Source: Herbiconiux solani NBRC 106740 (GTDB lineage Bacteria; Actinomycetota; Actinomycetes; Actinomycetales; Microbacteriaceae). Taken from it: a stretch of 64,000 bases of DNA. The notes under the pieces are model-generated. The model had not been told where the DNA came from. It worked only from the letters and a program-made list of their open reading frames with translations, and did no database searches. Positions 1 through 8,032 of this stretch are shown here, in pieces. The stretch covers positions 62,001 through 126,000 of the forward strand of contig NZ_BCST01000004.1 in assembly GCF_001571005.1 (NCBI RefSeq), in the 5' to 3' direction. The position numbers were made by a program, and so were the translations under genes. Each line of letters opens with the position of its first letter. Position 1 is the stretch's first letter.

Positions 1-444
1 CAGACGGAAGTCTTCGGGGATCGACTGCAGCGCCTCTTTGACATCGCTGTCAGGCAGGTGGTCGATCGCCTCCGCCTCGGCGGAGCGGCTCGACAGCGAC
101 GCGGTGACCGACTCGGCCGTGCCGAGCTGCCAGTCCTCCATGTCGCTCGTCGACCCCTGGTAGGGATCGCGCTGCTTCTTGCGGTACGTGTTGATGAACG
201 TGTTCGTCAGGATCCGGTAGAGCCACGCCTTGAGGTTCGTGCCCTGCTCGAACTGCGCGAACGCCGAATAGGCCTTGACGAAGGTCTCCTGCACGAGGTC
301 TTGGGCGTCGCTCGGGTTCCGCGTCATGCGGAGGGCGGCGCCGTAGAGCTGATCCAGGAACGGGATCGCCTGCTCCTCGAAGAGGGCGCGCGGATCGGGC
401 GCGACAGGGTCGGGCGAGACGGGGTCGGGCGTGGGAGTGCTCAT
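1..444 (-). CDS. sigH: ECF sigma factor SigH/SigR type (C-terminus beyond left edge)
   Basis: Group IV RNA polymerase sigma factor of the redox/heat stress SigH (SigR, RpoE) branch. The 148 visible codons start at ATG 444 and run off the left edge. Region 2 is clear: [20 protein letters not shown] is the helix that contacts core polymerase, and [20 protein letters not shown] is the -10 recognition part. The missing end would carry region 4. In actinobacteria this factor is normally held by a zinc anti-sigma factor (RsrA/RshA) encoded just downstream, here outside the window. Its place next to aroA and rsgA matches the Mycobacterium order. A -10 box 8 nt before the ATG suggests an almost leaderless mRNA. 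Confidence 0.9.
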   Translation of the reverse strand, partial: MSTPTPDPVSPDPVAPDPRALFEEQAIPFLDQLYGAALRMTRNPSDAQDLVQETFVKAYSAFAQFEQGTNLKAWLYRILTNTFINTYRKKQRDPYQGSTSDMEDWQLGTAESVTASLSSRSAEAEAIDHLPDSDVKEALQSIPEDFRL

Positions 445-452
445 CAGCGCCC

Positions 453-458
453 AGTCTA
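453..458 (-). promoter_or_regulatory. -10 box of sigH
   Basis: TAGACT on the minus strand, 8 nt before the sigH ATG. No typical SigR autoregulatory -35 (GGGAAT) is visible at the right distance, so this looks like a housekeeping promoter. Confidence 0.45.
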
Positions 459-539
459 CGACCGGCTCGGTCAGCAGTGCGGTTGCCATCTGCGTGCTCC
501 ACCTCCCAGTGATCCCTCGTCCATGATCCTTCGTCCGAC

Positions 540-545
540 TATTCT
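540..545 (+). promoter_or_regulatory. -10 box of aroA
   Basis: TATTCT 8 nt before the aroA ATG. No Shine-Dalgarno lies between, which fits transcription starting at or within about two bases of the start codon. Confidence 0.45.
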
Positions 546-553
546 CATAACCG

Positions 554-1912
554 ATGCCCGTTTCCAGATATTCCACTCCGCAGTTCAATCCTTACGGCGA
601 CGACAGTCCGATCGTCACGGAGGAGCACTGGCCCGCGCCCCGAGCCGAGGCGCCGATCGACGCCGTCCTCACGCTGCCGGGGTCGAAGTCGCTGACCAAT
701 CGCGAGCTCGTCCTGTCGGCTCTGGCCTCCGGTCCCTCCCTGCTCCGCGCCCCCCTGCACTCGCGCGACTCCGACCTCATGGTCGAGGCGCTGCGGTCAC
801 TCGGCACGGTCATCACCCCGGTCACCGGCGACGGCGCCTACGGGTCCGACCTCGCGATCACGCCCGCCGACGAGCTGCTCGGCAGCACGACGATCGACTG
901 CGGACTGGCCGGCACCGTCATGCGCTTCCTGCCCCCGGTCGCCGCGCTCGCGCTCGGCCCGACCACCTTCGACGGCGACGAGGGCGCCCGGCGGCGGCCG
1001 ATGGCCACGACCATCAGCTCGCTCCGCGAACTGGGTGTCGACATCGGCGACGACGGGCGCGCGGCGCTCCCCTTCACCGTGCACGGCAGCGGCCGTGTGG
1101 CCGGCGGGGCGCTCACGATCGACGCCTCCTCCTCGAGCCAGTTCGTCAGCGGACTCCTGCTGACCGCGGCCCGGTTCGACGACGGCCTGCAGCTCCGCCA
1201 TGAGGGCGCCCGGCTGCCGAGCCAGCCCCACATCGACATGACGGTCGCGGCGCTGAAGGCGCGCGGCGTGACCGCGAGCTCGGACGGCGACGGCCATTGG
1301 AGCGTCGCCCCGGGCCCCATCGCCGGCCGTGAGGTCGACATCGAGCCCGACCTCTCGAACGCGGCGCCGTTCCTGGCGGCCGCGCTGGTCGCCGGCGGCA
1401 GCGTCACAATCAGCGGCTGGCCGAGCGACACGACCCAGGTCGGCGCCGACCTCGCGACGATCCTGCCGCTGCTCGGCGCGACCGTGACGCAGGACGGGGA
1501 TCGCCTGACGGTCACCGGCACCGGCGTCATCCGCGGCATCTCGATCGACCTGTCGACCGGCGGCGAGCTCGCCCCCGCCATCGTCGCGCTCGCGGCGCTG
1601 GCCGAGGAGCCGAGCGAGATCATCGGCATCGGCCACATCCGGCACCACGAGACCGACCGGCTCGCCGCCCTGGCGACCGAGATCAACAACCTCGGCGGCG
1701 AGGTGACCGAGCTGCCCGACGGTCTCGCGATCACGCCGAGGCCGCTGCACGGCGGGGTCTGGTCCAGCTACGCCGACCACCGGATGGCGACGGCCGGCGC
1801 GATCATCGGCCTCGCGGTCGACGGCGTGCTGATCGACGACATCGCCACCACCTCGAAGACCCTCCCCCAGTTCCCGGAGCTGTGGAAGAGCATCCTGCCG
1901 GCGCGCGCATGA
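554..1912 (+). CDS. aroA: 3-phosphoshikimate 1-carboxyvinyltransferase (EPSP synthase)
   Basis: Joins phosphoenolpyruvate to shikimate-3-phosphate in the cytoplasmic shikimate pathway to aromatic amino acids. The 452-residue product has the expected length and motifs: [20 protein letters not shown] near residue 45 (substrate-binding Lys-Ser), GLAGTVMRF with the PEP loop near 115, [18 protein letters not shown] (S3P-binding serines) and [12 protein letters not shown] near the C-terminus. Its stop overlaps the start of rsgA by 4 nt (ATGA), so the two are translationally coupled. Divergent from sigH, as in many actinobacteria. The start ATG 554 is set by the -10 box just upstream. Confidence 0.97.
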   Translation: MPVSRYSTPQFNPYGDDSPIVTEEHWPAPRAEAPIDAVLTLPGSKSLTNRELVLSALASGPSLLRAPLHSRDSDLMVEALRSLGTVITPVTGDGAYGSDLAITPADELLGSTTIDCGLAGTVMRFLPPVAALALGPTTFDGDEGARRRPMATTISSLRELGVDIGDDGRAALPFTVHGSGRVAGGALTIDASSSSQFVSGLLLTAARFDDGLQLRHEGARLPSQPHIDMTVAALKARGVTASSDGDGHWSVAPGPIAGREVDIEPDLSNAAPFLAAALVAGGSVTISGWPSDTTQVGADLATILPLLGATVTQDGDRLTVTGTGVIRGISIDLSTGGELAPAIVALAALAEEPSEIIGIGHIRHHETDRLAALATEINNLGGEVTELPDGLAITPRPLHGGVWSSYADHRMATAGAIIGLAVDGVLIDDIATTSKTLPQFPELWKSILPARA

Positions 1913-2958
1913 GCTGGTGGACCGACGGCGACGCCGACGACGAGGACGAGTTCGACGCCTTCGACGAATCGACGATCCGGGTGCGCCCGAATCCGAAGGG
2001 CAACCGCCCACGCACCAAGACCCGTCCGGCGCACGAGGATGCGGTGCCGGGCCGAATCATGACGGTCGACCGTGGGCGGTTCTCGGTGCTGGTCGGGGAG
2101 GACACCCCCGACGAACGCGAGATCACCGCCTCCCGCGCGCGCGAGCTCGGCCGCACCCCGATCGTCACGGGCGACTGGGTCGACCTGGTCGGCGACTCAT
2201 CGGGCGAGGTCGGCACCCTGGCGAGGGTCGTGCGGGTGCACGAGCGCAGCACGCTGCTGCGGCGCTCGGCCGACGACTCGGACGCGGTGGAGCGGGTGAT
2301 CGTGGCGAACGCCGACCAGATGCTGATCGTCGTCGCGGCCGCGAACCCCGAGCCCCGGGCGCGCTTGATCGACCGGTACCTGGTGGCCGCGTTCGATGCC
2401 GGCATCACGCCCATCCTCTGCATCACGAAGACCGACCTCGCCGACCCCTCGCAGCTGCTCGCGGAGTTCGCCTGCCTCGACATCCGAGTGGTCACGCTCT
2501 CGCGCGACGAGGTGCCGATCGAGGAGCTCACCGAGCTGCTGGTCGGGCACACGACGGTCACGGTGGGGCACTCGGGTGTCGGCAAGTCGACCTTGGTGAA
2601 CCAGCTCGTGCCAGGGGCCGACCGCGCGACCGGCGTCGTCAACACGGTCACCGGGCGCGGGCGGCACACCTCGTCGTCCACGATCTGCCTGCGGTTGCGG
2701 GCCGCCGACGGCCGTTCGGGCTGGATCATCGACACCCCGGGTGTGCGGTCGTTCGGGCTCGGGCACGTCGACCCGGCGAACATCCTCAAGTCGTTCGCGG
2801 CGACCGCGCGCATCCCGGACGGGCCGCCGCCGGGAGGCATCCCGCTCACCGAGGCCCACGACTGGGAGATCGTCGACCGGGTCGAGGCCGGCGAGCTCGG
2901 CGACAGCGGGCGGGCGCGCCTGGAGTCGCTGCAGAAGCTGATCGCGCACACGGCCTGA
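1909..2958 (+). CDS. rsgA: Ribosome small-subunit-dependent GTPase RsgA, zinc finger absent
   Basis: Circularly permuted GTPase that checks maturation of the 30S subunit. An OB-fold occupies roughly residues 45-110; the GTPase motifs come in permuted order: TKTD (G4), then GHSGVGKST (G1), then DTPG (G3) followed by VRSFGL. I chose ATG 1909 because it makes a 4-nt overlap with the aroA stop; an in-frame ATG at 1882 inside aroA is less likely. The C-terminal region, where RsgA usually has a Cys/His zinc-binding site, reads ARIPDGPPPGGIPLTEAHDW and contains no cysteine, so the zinc site appears lost. 349 residues. Confidence 0.93.
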   Translation: MSWWTDGDADDEDEFDAFDESTIRVRPNPKGNRPRTKTRPAHEDAVPGRIMTVDRGRFSVLVGEDTPDEREITASRARELGRTPIVTGDWVDLVGDSSGEVGTLARVVRVHERSTLLRRSADDSDAVERVIVANADQMLIVVAAANPEPRARLIDRYLVAAFDAGITPILCITKTDLADPSQLLAEFACLDIRVVTLSRDEVPIEELTELLVGHTTVTVGHSGVGKSTLVNQLVPGADRATGVVNTVTGRGRHTSSSTICLRLRAADGRSGWIIDTPGVRSFGLGHVDPANILKSFAATARIPDGPPPGGIPLTEAHDWEIVDRVEAGELGDSGRARLESLQKLIAHTA

Positions 2959-2971
2959 GCGGCGGCTGCTC

Positions 2972-2977
2972 TAGCCT
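2972..2977 (+). promoter_or_regulatory. -10 box of hisN (leaderless)
   Basis: TAGCCT, then exactly 6 nt, then the hisN GTG. There is no room for a ribosome binding site. Confidence 0.55.
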
Positions 2978-2983
2978 GGACGG

Positions 2984-3817
2984 GTGACCGACTCGACCTC
3001 TGCTGCTTTTGCTGCTTCTGCTCCCTCACTCGCGGACGATCTGTCGCTGGCCCTCCGGCTGGCCGACCTGGCCGACGCGGTGTCGCGCGACCGGTTCCGG
3101 TCGAACGATCTCGAGGTGACGACGAAGCCCGACATGACGCCGGTGTCGGATGCCGACAAGGCGGTCGAACAGGCGATCCGCGCCGGGCTCGCGAGCGAGC
3201 GCCCCGGCGACTCGGTCTTCGGCGAAGAGTTCGGCACCGAGGGCGAGTCCGATCGGCAGTGGATCATCGACCCGATCGACGGCACCGCCAACTACGTGCG
3301 GGGCGTTCCCGTCTGGGCGACCCTGATCGCACTGGTCGTCGACGGCGTGCCGCTCGTCGGCGTCGTCAGCTCGCCGGCCCTCGGCCGGCGCTGGTGGGGC
3401 GCGCGGGGCCTCGGCGCCTTCACGACCGACGCCCTCGACGGCGGTACGGATGCGGTGCGCGCGATCCGTGCATCCGGGATCGCCGACCTTGCCGACGCCT
3501 CGATCAGCTACAACAGCTTCAAGGGCTGGGACGAGGAGGGGCGGCTGCCCGAGCTCACCGCCCTGGCCCGGGCGGTCTGGCGCACGCGGGCCTACGGCGA
3601 GATGTGGTCGTACATGATGGTCGCCGAGGGTCAGCTCGAGGTGGCGGCGGAGTTCGACCTGCAGCCGTACGACATGGCGGCGCTCATCCCGATCATCGAG
3701 GAGGCGGGCGGGCGCTTCAGCTCGGCCGAGGGGTCGCCGGGCCCGTGGGGCGGGAGCGCGCTCGCGACCAACGGACTGCTGCACGAGGCCGTGCTGGGGA
3801 TCATCCGGCCCGCGTGA
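2984..3817 (+). CDS. hisN: Histidinol-phosphatase, inositol monophosphatase family
   Basis: Mg-dependent phosphatase of the IMPase fold; the actinobacterial members next to aroA/rsgA are HisN and remove phosphate from histidinol phosphate. The metal-binding motifs are GEEFG near residue 75 and DPIDGTANYVRG near 97; the C-terminal part has FDLQPYDMAALIPIIEEAGG, the family's second signature with the third metal aspartate. Start is GTG 2984, 25 nt after rsgA; a short gap plus its own -10 suggests it can be transcribed separately. Other IMPase-family substrates (inositol-1-phosphate) cannot be excluded from sequence. 277 residues. Confidence 0.85.
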   Translation: MTDSTSAAFAASAPSLADDLSLALRLADLADAVSRDRFRSNDLEVTTKPDMTPVSDADKAVEQAIRAGLASERPGDSVFGEEFGTEGESDRQWIIDPIDGTANYVRGVPVWATLIALVVDGVPLVGVVSSPALGRRWWGARGLGAFTTDALDGGTDAVRAIRASGIADLADASISYNSFKGWDEEGRLPELTALARAVWRTRAYGEMWSYMMVAEGQLEVAAEFDLQPYDMAALIPIIEEAGGRFSSAEGSPGPWGGSALATNGLLHEAVLGIIRPA

Positions 3818-3830
3818 CGGGGTCAGCCCT

Positions 3831-4238
3831 CTAGCGGTGGAGGGTTCCCAGCTCGGTCCCGGCCTGATCGGCGACCGTGGCGACCCCATCGGCGATCGTG
3901 AGGGTGGCGGCGCCTGTGAGCCAGGTGTCGACGCCCTCGCAGAACATCTCGGTCGCGGAGAGTTCGGCAAGCGTGATCACGCCCTTCTGACCCGCCGACC
4001 ACGTGCCCGAGAGGCTGTTGCAGCCGTCGGAGCCGGTGACCTTCCCGTCGGGCCCGAGGGTGAGTTCGGCGCCAGGCGGCTGGTCGGACGACCAGGTGCC
4101 CGTGACCACGGCCGCAGCGTCTTCGGCGTAGGTGGAGCACCCGCTGAGCGACAGTGCCGCGAGGAGGCCCAGCGCGGCGAACCCCGAGCGGATGGCGGTC
4201 GTGGCGGCGCCGTGCGCCGTCGGGTGGAGCGTGGTCAT
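3831..4238 (-). CDS. META-domain lipoprotein
   Basis: Small secreted lipoprotein of 135 residues. The signal peptide ends in a lipobox (LSLSGC, lipidated Cys34). The rest is one META domain of the HslJ type: GTWSSDQPPGAELTLG, then GSDGCNSLSGTWSAG, the conserved GCN-x-G-x-Y/W core, and a LAELSATEMFCEG strand whose Cys probably pairs with the Cys of GCN. ATG 4238 follows a strong GAGGAGG ribosome binding site. META domains occur in stress-related envelope proteins, but the function is not settled. Convergent with hisN (13 nt apart) and oriented like the protease lipoprotein behind it, 62 nt upstream. Confidence 0.85.
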   Translation of the reverse strand: MTTLHPTAHGAATTAIRSGFAALGLLAALSLSGCSTYAEDAAAVVTGTWSSDQPPGAELTLGPDGKVTGSDGCNSLSGTWSAGQKGVITLAELSATEMFCEGVDTWLTGAATLTIADGVATVADQAGTELGTLHR

Positions 4239-4300
4239 GGGGTTCCCTCCTCGTTGCGACCACGCTAACAGCGGGTGCCCGCCCGCTCCTGCGGAGAGGC

Positions 4301-5803
4301 TCAGATGTTCGCGGCGAAGCTGCCCATGACGTGTTCGATGGCGGGCAGGTCGGCCGGATCCGCGATGGCCACCGAGACGACGATCACGTAGCTCGCGTCG
4401 CTGGGCTGGGCGACGACGATCACGTAGTCGCTCTGGCCGCCGCAGCCGCTGAAGTACCGGTACTGTCCCTCGTAGACGCCGTCGGAATAGGCATCCGCAC
4501 TGACCGGGGTGCATTGGGCGGTGAGGCCAGCGAAGGTCTCGAAGATCGCGTCGGGGGTCAGGTCCGGTGCCGCCTCGGCGGCTGAGATGGTGACTCCCGA
4601 GGTGCCCCAGGATTCCTCGAACGCCTGGAGGTTCGTGCTCGCCCGCACGTCGAGGAACTCGTGACCGCCCGGGCCGGCGAACGAGGCACCGTCGACGTCG
4701 GCCCAGTCGACTGGAACGTCGACGCTGAGAACGCCCGTGTCGTCGGTGATCGTGGTGTACTCGCGCCCGTCGTCGCCGCCGGCCGCGGAGGCGCCGATGC
4801 CGGGAACCGTGACCTGCTCGAGCGCCGACCCGTTGAACTGCCCGCGGTAGAACGCGTCCTCCGAGGGGCGGTAGACGTCGACGTCGATGGTGCCGTCGTC
4901 GCCCTGGGTCTGGATCACGTCGCAGTACTCCTCGAGCGTGCCGTCGGCGGCCAGCGTCGTGCCGGCCATTCGCAGCAGGACGTCACCCGGCACGATGCCC
5001 GCCTCGTCCGCCGGCGACCCCGCCTTCACCGAGCTGACCCAGACGCCGACCGGGCTGCCGTCGTCGTCGGTGGGCAGGGCCTGCGCATTGACGCCGAGGC
5101 TCTGCACGTCCTCCCCCGCGATCAGCTTGTCGAGCACCTCGCGGGTCTCGTCGCGGTGGATCGCGAAGTTCGAGTCGAGCTCGCCGACGCTGGCGTAGTT
5201 GACGCCGACCACCTGCCCTTGAGCGTTGACCAGCGGCCCGCCGGAGTTGCCGGGCCGGATCTTGGCGTCGTGCTCGATGATGTGGTCGATCGAGGCCCAG
5301 GCCGTGCGGCCGGTCGTGTCGTTCTTCGAGACGATGCCCTCGGTGAGGGTGAACGCGGGGTCGCCGAGCGGATAGCCGGCCGCGTAGACCTTCTCGCCCG
5401 TCGTGATGTCGTCCTTCTGCCAGGTGAGGAACGGGAGGCCGCCGCCCTCGACCTTGACCACGGCCAGGTCGAGGCACTCGGACGACCCGAGCAGGCGAGC
5501 GTTGTGCTCGTCGCCGCCTCCGCCGATCGTGACCTTAGTGGTGCCGGCCCCAGCGACCACGTGGTTGTTCGTGACGATCAGACCGTCGGCCGAGATGAGG
5601 AACCCGGATCCGAGACCGGCCTGCTCGGCCGTCTGCCCGTCCTCCGGGTTCGCGAAGCTGCCCTCCGACTCGATCTGCACGGTCGCCGACTGCACGGCGT
5701 CGAATCCGCCACCGGACCCTCCGCCGGAACAGGCGGCGAGCGTTCCCACGGTCACCAGCACGGCGGCGGCAGCCAGGGGGCGAAGGGCAGAGGTGGCGAT
5801 CAT
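4301..5803 (-). CDS. Secreted trypsin-like serine protease with PDZ domain, lipoprotein
   Basis: HtrA-like protease anchored outside the membrane. In the 500-residue product a lipobox TLAAC gives lipidated Cys25; the catalytic triad is visible as His81 (VTNNHVV), Asp112 (CLDLAVVK) and Ser187 (RPGNSGGP). A PDZ domain follows (about 235-310, with GSPADEAGIVPGDVLL). The last about 160 residues form an extra domain with several cysteines (AQCTPV, FSGCGG) that I do not recognise. ATG 5803 is preferred over an upstream ATG at 5848 because it has GGGAG upstream and begins the signal peptide. Likely cell-envelope quality control; no partner gene is linked. Confidence 0.85.
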   Translation of the reverse strand: MIATSALRPLAAAAVLVTVGTLAACSGGGSGGGFDAVQSATVQIESEGSFANPEDGQTAEQAGLGSGFLISADGLIVTNNHVVAGAGTTKVTIGGGGDEHNARLLGSSECLDLAVVKVEGGGLPFLTWQKDDITTGEKVYAAGYPLGDPAFTLTEGIVSKNDTTGRTAWASIDHIIEHDAKIRPGNSGGPLVNAQGQVVGVNYASVGELDSNFAIHRDETREVLDKLIAGEDVQSLGVNAQALPTDDDGSPVGVWVSSVKAGSPADEAGIVPGDVLLRMAGTTLAADGTLEEYCDVIQTQGDDGTIDVDVYRPSEDAFYRGQFNGSALEQVTVPGIGASAAGGDDGREYTTITDDTGVLSVDVPVDWADVDGASFAGPGGHEFLDVRASTNLQAFEESWGTSGVTISAAEAAPDLTPDAIFETFAGLTAQCTPVSADAYSDGVYEGQYRYFSGCGGQSDYVIVVAQPSDASYVIVVSVAIADPADLPAIEHVMGSFAANI

Positions 5804-5897
5804 GGCGGGCTCCCGGTCGTGAGGATTTCTCTGGTGTCGGATCAGCATAGCGGTAACGAGACATCCTCACCTCCAGGAATTCGATCGAACCGGGATC

Positions 5898-5903
5898 TAG
5901 ACT
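5898..5903 (+). promoter_or_regulatory. -10 box of the histidine phosphatase gene
   Basis: TAGACT, 8 nt before ATG 5912; near-leaderless. Confidence 0.45.
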
Positions 5904-5911
5904 TGAGAGCG

Positions 5912-6568
5912 ATGAGACTCCTCCTGATCCGCCACGGCCAGACGATCGACAACGTCCGAGGGGAGCTGGGCACCGCGATCCCCGGGCCCGGACTCACGGC
6001 GCTCGGGCGTGCCCAGGCCGCCGCCATCCCCCAGGCGCTCGAGGGCGTGCCGATCGACGCGATCTTCGCCTCGGTCATGGTGCGCACCCAGGAGACGGCC
6101 GCTCCCCTCGCCGCCGCCCGCGGGCTCACGCCCGTCGTGCTCGACGGCCTGCAGGAGATCACGGCCGGCGACCTGGAGGGCCGCTCCGACAAGGAGGCGG
6201 TCCGCACCTACCTGACCACGCTCTTCGCGTGGTGGACCGACTTCTCCGCGCGCATCCCCGGCGGGGAGGACGGCACGGAGTTCTACGCGCGGTACGACCG
6301 GGCGGTGGCCGCGATCCGCGAGCTGCACCCGGACGCGACGGTCGCGATCTTCAGCCACGGCGCCGCGATCCGCACCTGGGCCGCGTGGTCGTCGGAGAAC
6401 GTCGACGCCGAGTTCAGCCGCACCCACGGGCTCGAGAACACCGGCATGGTGACGCTGGAGTCGACCGAGACCGGGTGGGTCATGGTCGACTGGCACGAGG
6501 ATCCGCTGGGCGGCGACGCGCTGGAGGACGAGAGCGCGCCGGATCCCACCGGCGAGCCCGTGGCCTAA
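5912..6568 (+). CDS. Histidine phosphatase family protein (phosphoglycerate mutase-like)
   Basis: 218-residue member of the branch 1 histidine phosphatases. The phospho-accepting histidine is in LLLIRHGQTIDN (His9), the second histidine in FSHGAAIR near residue 150, and the ASVMVRTQETAAPLA arginine motif near 55 completes the phosphate pocket. Such proteins act on small phosphometabolites (phosphoglycerate, fructose phosphates, alpha-ribazole phosphate); the substrate cannot be told from sequence. The TAA stop is also part of the promoter of the MarR gene that follows 9 nt downstream. Confidence 0.88.
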   Translation: MRLLLIRHGQTIDNVRGELGTAIPGPGLTALGRAQAAAIPQALEGVPIDAIFASVMVRTQETAAPLAAARGLTPVVLDGLQEITAGDLEGRSDKEAVRTYLTTLFAWWTDFSARIPGGEDGTEFYARYDRAVAAIRELHPDATVAIFSHGAAIRTWAAWSSENVDAEFSRTHGLENTGMVTLESTETGWVMVDWHEDPLGGDALEDESAPDPTGEPVA

Positions 6569-6571
6569 CAT
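6566..6571 (+). promoter_or_regulatory. -10 box of the MarR gene, overlapping the upstream stop codon
   Basis: TAACAT; its first three bases are the stop codon of the phosphatase gene. Six nt separate it from ATG 6578, so the MarR transcript would be leaderless. Confidence 0.5.
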
Positions 6572-6577
6572 CGGAGC

Positions 6578-7075
6578 ATGACCACCCCGACGCCTCCGCT
6601 GGACACCGCGCATTTCGAGGTCTGGGCCGATTTCGTGCTCGGCTACACGCGCGTCATGCGCCTGATCGAGAAACGGCTCCGAGCCACCGCGGGGCTCACC
6701 TGGGCGCAGTACGACGTGCTCTACAACCTCAACAACGGCCCGGGCGAGGGCCTGTCGGTGACCGGCCTGTCCCGCACCCTGCTCTACAGCAGCGGATCGG
6801 CGAGCAATCTGGTCGGCAGCATGGAGAAGGCCGGCCTGGTCGATCGTGAGCAGTCCTCCAGCGACCGGCGGGTGAGCCTCATCCGCACGACGGAAAAGGG
6901 CCGCTCGGCGTTCGAGGCGGCCACGGTCGCTGTGCTCGAGGTCGTGCGAGACGAGTTCGCGGCGCCCCTCACCGACGCCGAGCTGCCGGCCGTCGCCGCG
7001 TTCCTCCGCCGAATCCGCGAGGCCGACCCGAACCTCGCCCGCCCCCCGTACAACCTCCCCGTCACCCTCCCCTGA
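6578..7075 (+). CDS. MarR-family transcriptional regulator
   Basis: 165-residue winged-helix repressor. N-terminal helices form the dimer interface; the DNA-binding core is LSVTGLSRTLLYSSGSASNL (helix-turn-helix) followed by the wing VDREQSSSDRRVSLIRTTEKG with the conserved DRR. C-terminal helix includes PAVAAFLRRIREADPN. MarR proteins usually respond to phenolic or oxidative signals; here no divergent target gene is adjacent, so the regulon is unknown. It lies 9 nt after the histidine phosphatase gene but has its own leaderless start. Confidence 0.88.
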   Translation: MTTPTPPLDTAHFEVWADFVLGYTRVMRLIEKRLRATAGLTWAQYDVLYNLNNGPGEGLSVTGLSRTLLYSSGSASNLVGSMEKAGLVDREQSSSDRRVSLIRTTEKGRSAFEAATVAVLEVVRDEFAAPLTDAELPAVAAFLRRIREADPNLARPPYNLPVTLP

Positions 7076-7087
7076 GTGTTCCCCGCC

Positions 7088-7464
7088 TTACGGCCGGGTG
7101 ACGAGAGCGACCAGGAGCACGACCACCATCGGCGACACCATGAATGCGCCGACGATGACCCACCACGACGACACGGATGCAGCCGCGACCACCCGCACGT
7201 GGGTGCGCGCCGACACCGACAGGCCCTCCCCGAGCCGGTGGACGATGTCGTCACGACGAGCCATCCGGCGAAGGACGTGCCGAAGACCGCGGCGGTCGCG
7301 AGTGCGAACTTCGCGAACCCCACCGCTCGCCGACCCAGCACCGACACCTCGGCGACCGGTCTCAAGGGCGGATGTACGGCACAGATCGCGGCCCCGATCA
7401 GCGCGATGACGAAAGCAGCGGCGAGAACAAGAGCGAGCACGACGACGACGGTGATTTCGATCAT
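7088..7464 (-). pseudogene. Small membrane protein gene with apparent frameshift
   Basis: Two pieces in different frames read as one small membrane protein. From ATG 7464 the first piece has a strong transmembrane helix (ITVVVVLALVLAAAFVIALI) and a second (FAKFALATAAVFGTSFAGWL); near 7255-7265 that frame turns into Arg/Ser/Cys-rich nonsense without a stop. From about 7264 a second frame, which happens to open with ATG, continues plausibly: DDIVHRLGEGLSVSARTHVR, then a hydrophobic helix (WWVIVGAFMVSPMVVVLLVA) and TAA at 7088. Either a single-base indel broke a three-helix protein of about 125 residues, or this is a sequencing error, or two small genes overlap. No family recognised. Confidence 0.45.
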
Positions 7465-7483
7465 GCCGCCACGTTAGGAGCCA

Positions 7484-7498
7484 CCTCCGACACGGAGG
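7484..7498 (-). terminator. Short hairpin downstream of tmRNA
   Basis: CCTCCG-ACA-CGGAGG, a perfect 6-bp stem about 40 nt after the tmRNA 3' end; no U tract, so a weak terminator at best. Confidence 0.25.
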
Positions 7499-7536
7499 AA
7501 CGGGAGGGGGATCAACGGCGTGCGACAGCGGCCGGG

Positions 7537-7935
7537 TGGTGGAGATGGGGGGAATTGAACCCCCGTCCATCGCTGTGATTCTGCGCCTTCTACGGGCGTA
7601 GCCTGTTGAGGCGTTCTACTCGGCTCCGACCTTTGCTACAGGCATCTAGGTCGACGAGCCCAGTCACAGTGCAAGTCCCGCATGACCCTGAGACACGATC
7701 ATGCAGCAATCTCTCTAGATAATGCCGGAACCCGGGTAGAGAGCATTCCCGGACCGACAGTTGCTATTTAGCTAGGAAGGAAGACCTAGGCCGCGAGGGC
7801 GAAGGTGGCCTTCTTGGCCGCAACAGTGCTGTTTGAATTGGCACTTATAGTTTGCGGAGGGCGTTAACGAGATAACCCCGCATCCTCGACCCGCTTCTCG
7901 CAGTTTCGCAGGCAATGTCGAAACCGATCATCCCC
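7537..7935 (-). ncRNA. ssrA: Transfer-messenger RNA (tmRNA)
   Basis: Rescues stalled ribosomes together with SmpB. Reading the minus strand, the 5' end GGGGATGATCGGTTTCGACA is the canonical tmRNA start and the 3' end carries the TTCAAT T-loop and an encoded CCA (7539-7537). The acceptor stem pairs GGGGAUG with CAUCUCC with one G-U. The tag reading frame is at 7842-7786: resume codon GCC, peptide ANSNSTVAAKKATFALAA, then TAG. The FALAA-type ending is the ClpXP/ClpAP recognition signal seen in actinobacteria. About 399 nt. smpB is 1.8 kb away on the same strand. Confidence 0.96.
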
Positions 7936-8020
7936 GCGGTGGGTCGCTGTCGCACGCTGTTGAGTTTCCAATCGCTGCCCGGGACGAATCCCGCGCAGCC
8001 TTCAACTATACCGCATGGAA

Positions 8021-8026
8021 TATCGT
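8021..8026 (+). promoter_or_regulatory. -10 box of the SIMPL gene (leaderless)
   Basis: TATCGT, 6 nt before ATG 8033. Confidence 0.5.
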
Positions 8027-8032
8027 TGAAGC

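Noticed and set aside
4661-6568. Long plus-strand frame joined to the histidine phosphatase
   Set aside because: The part before 5912 is antisense to the protease lipoprotein; the phosphatase start is fixed by the RHG motif at residues 8-10.
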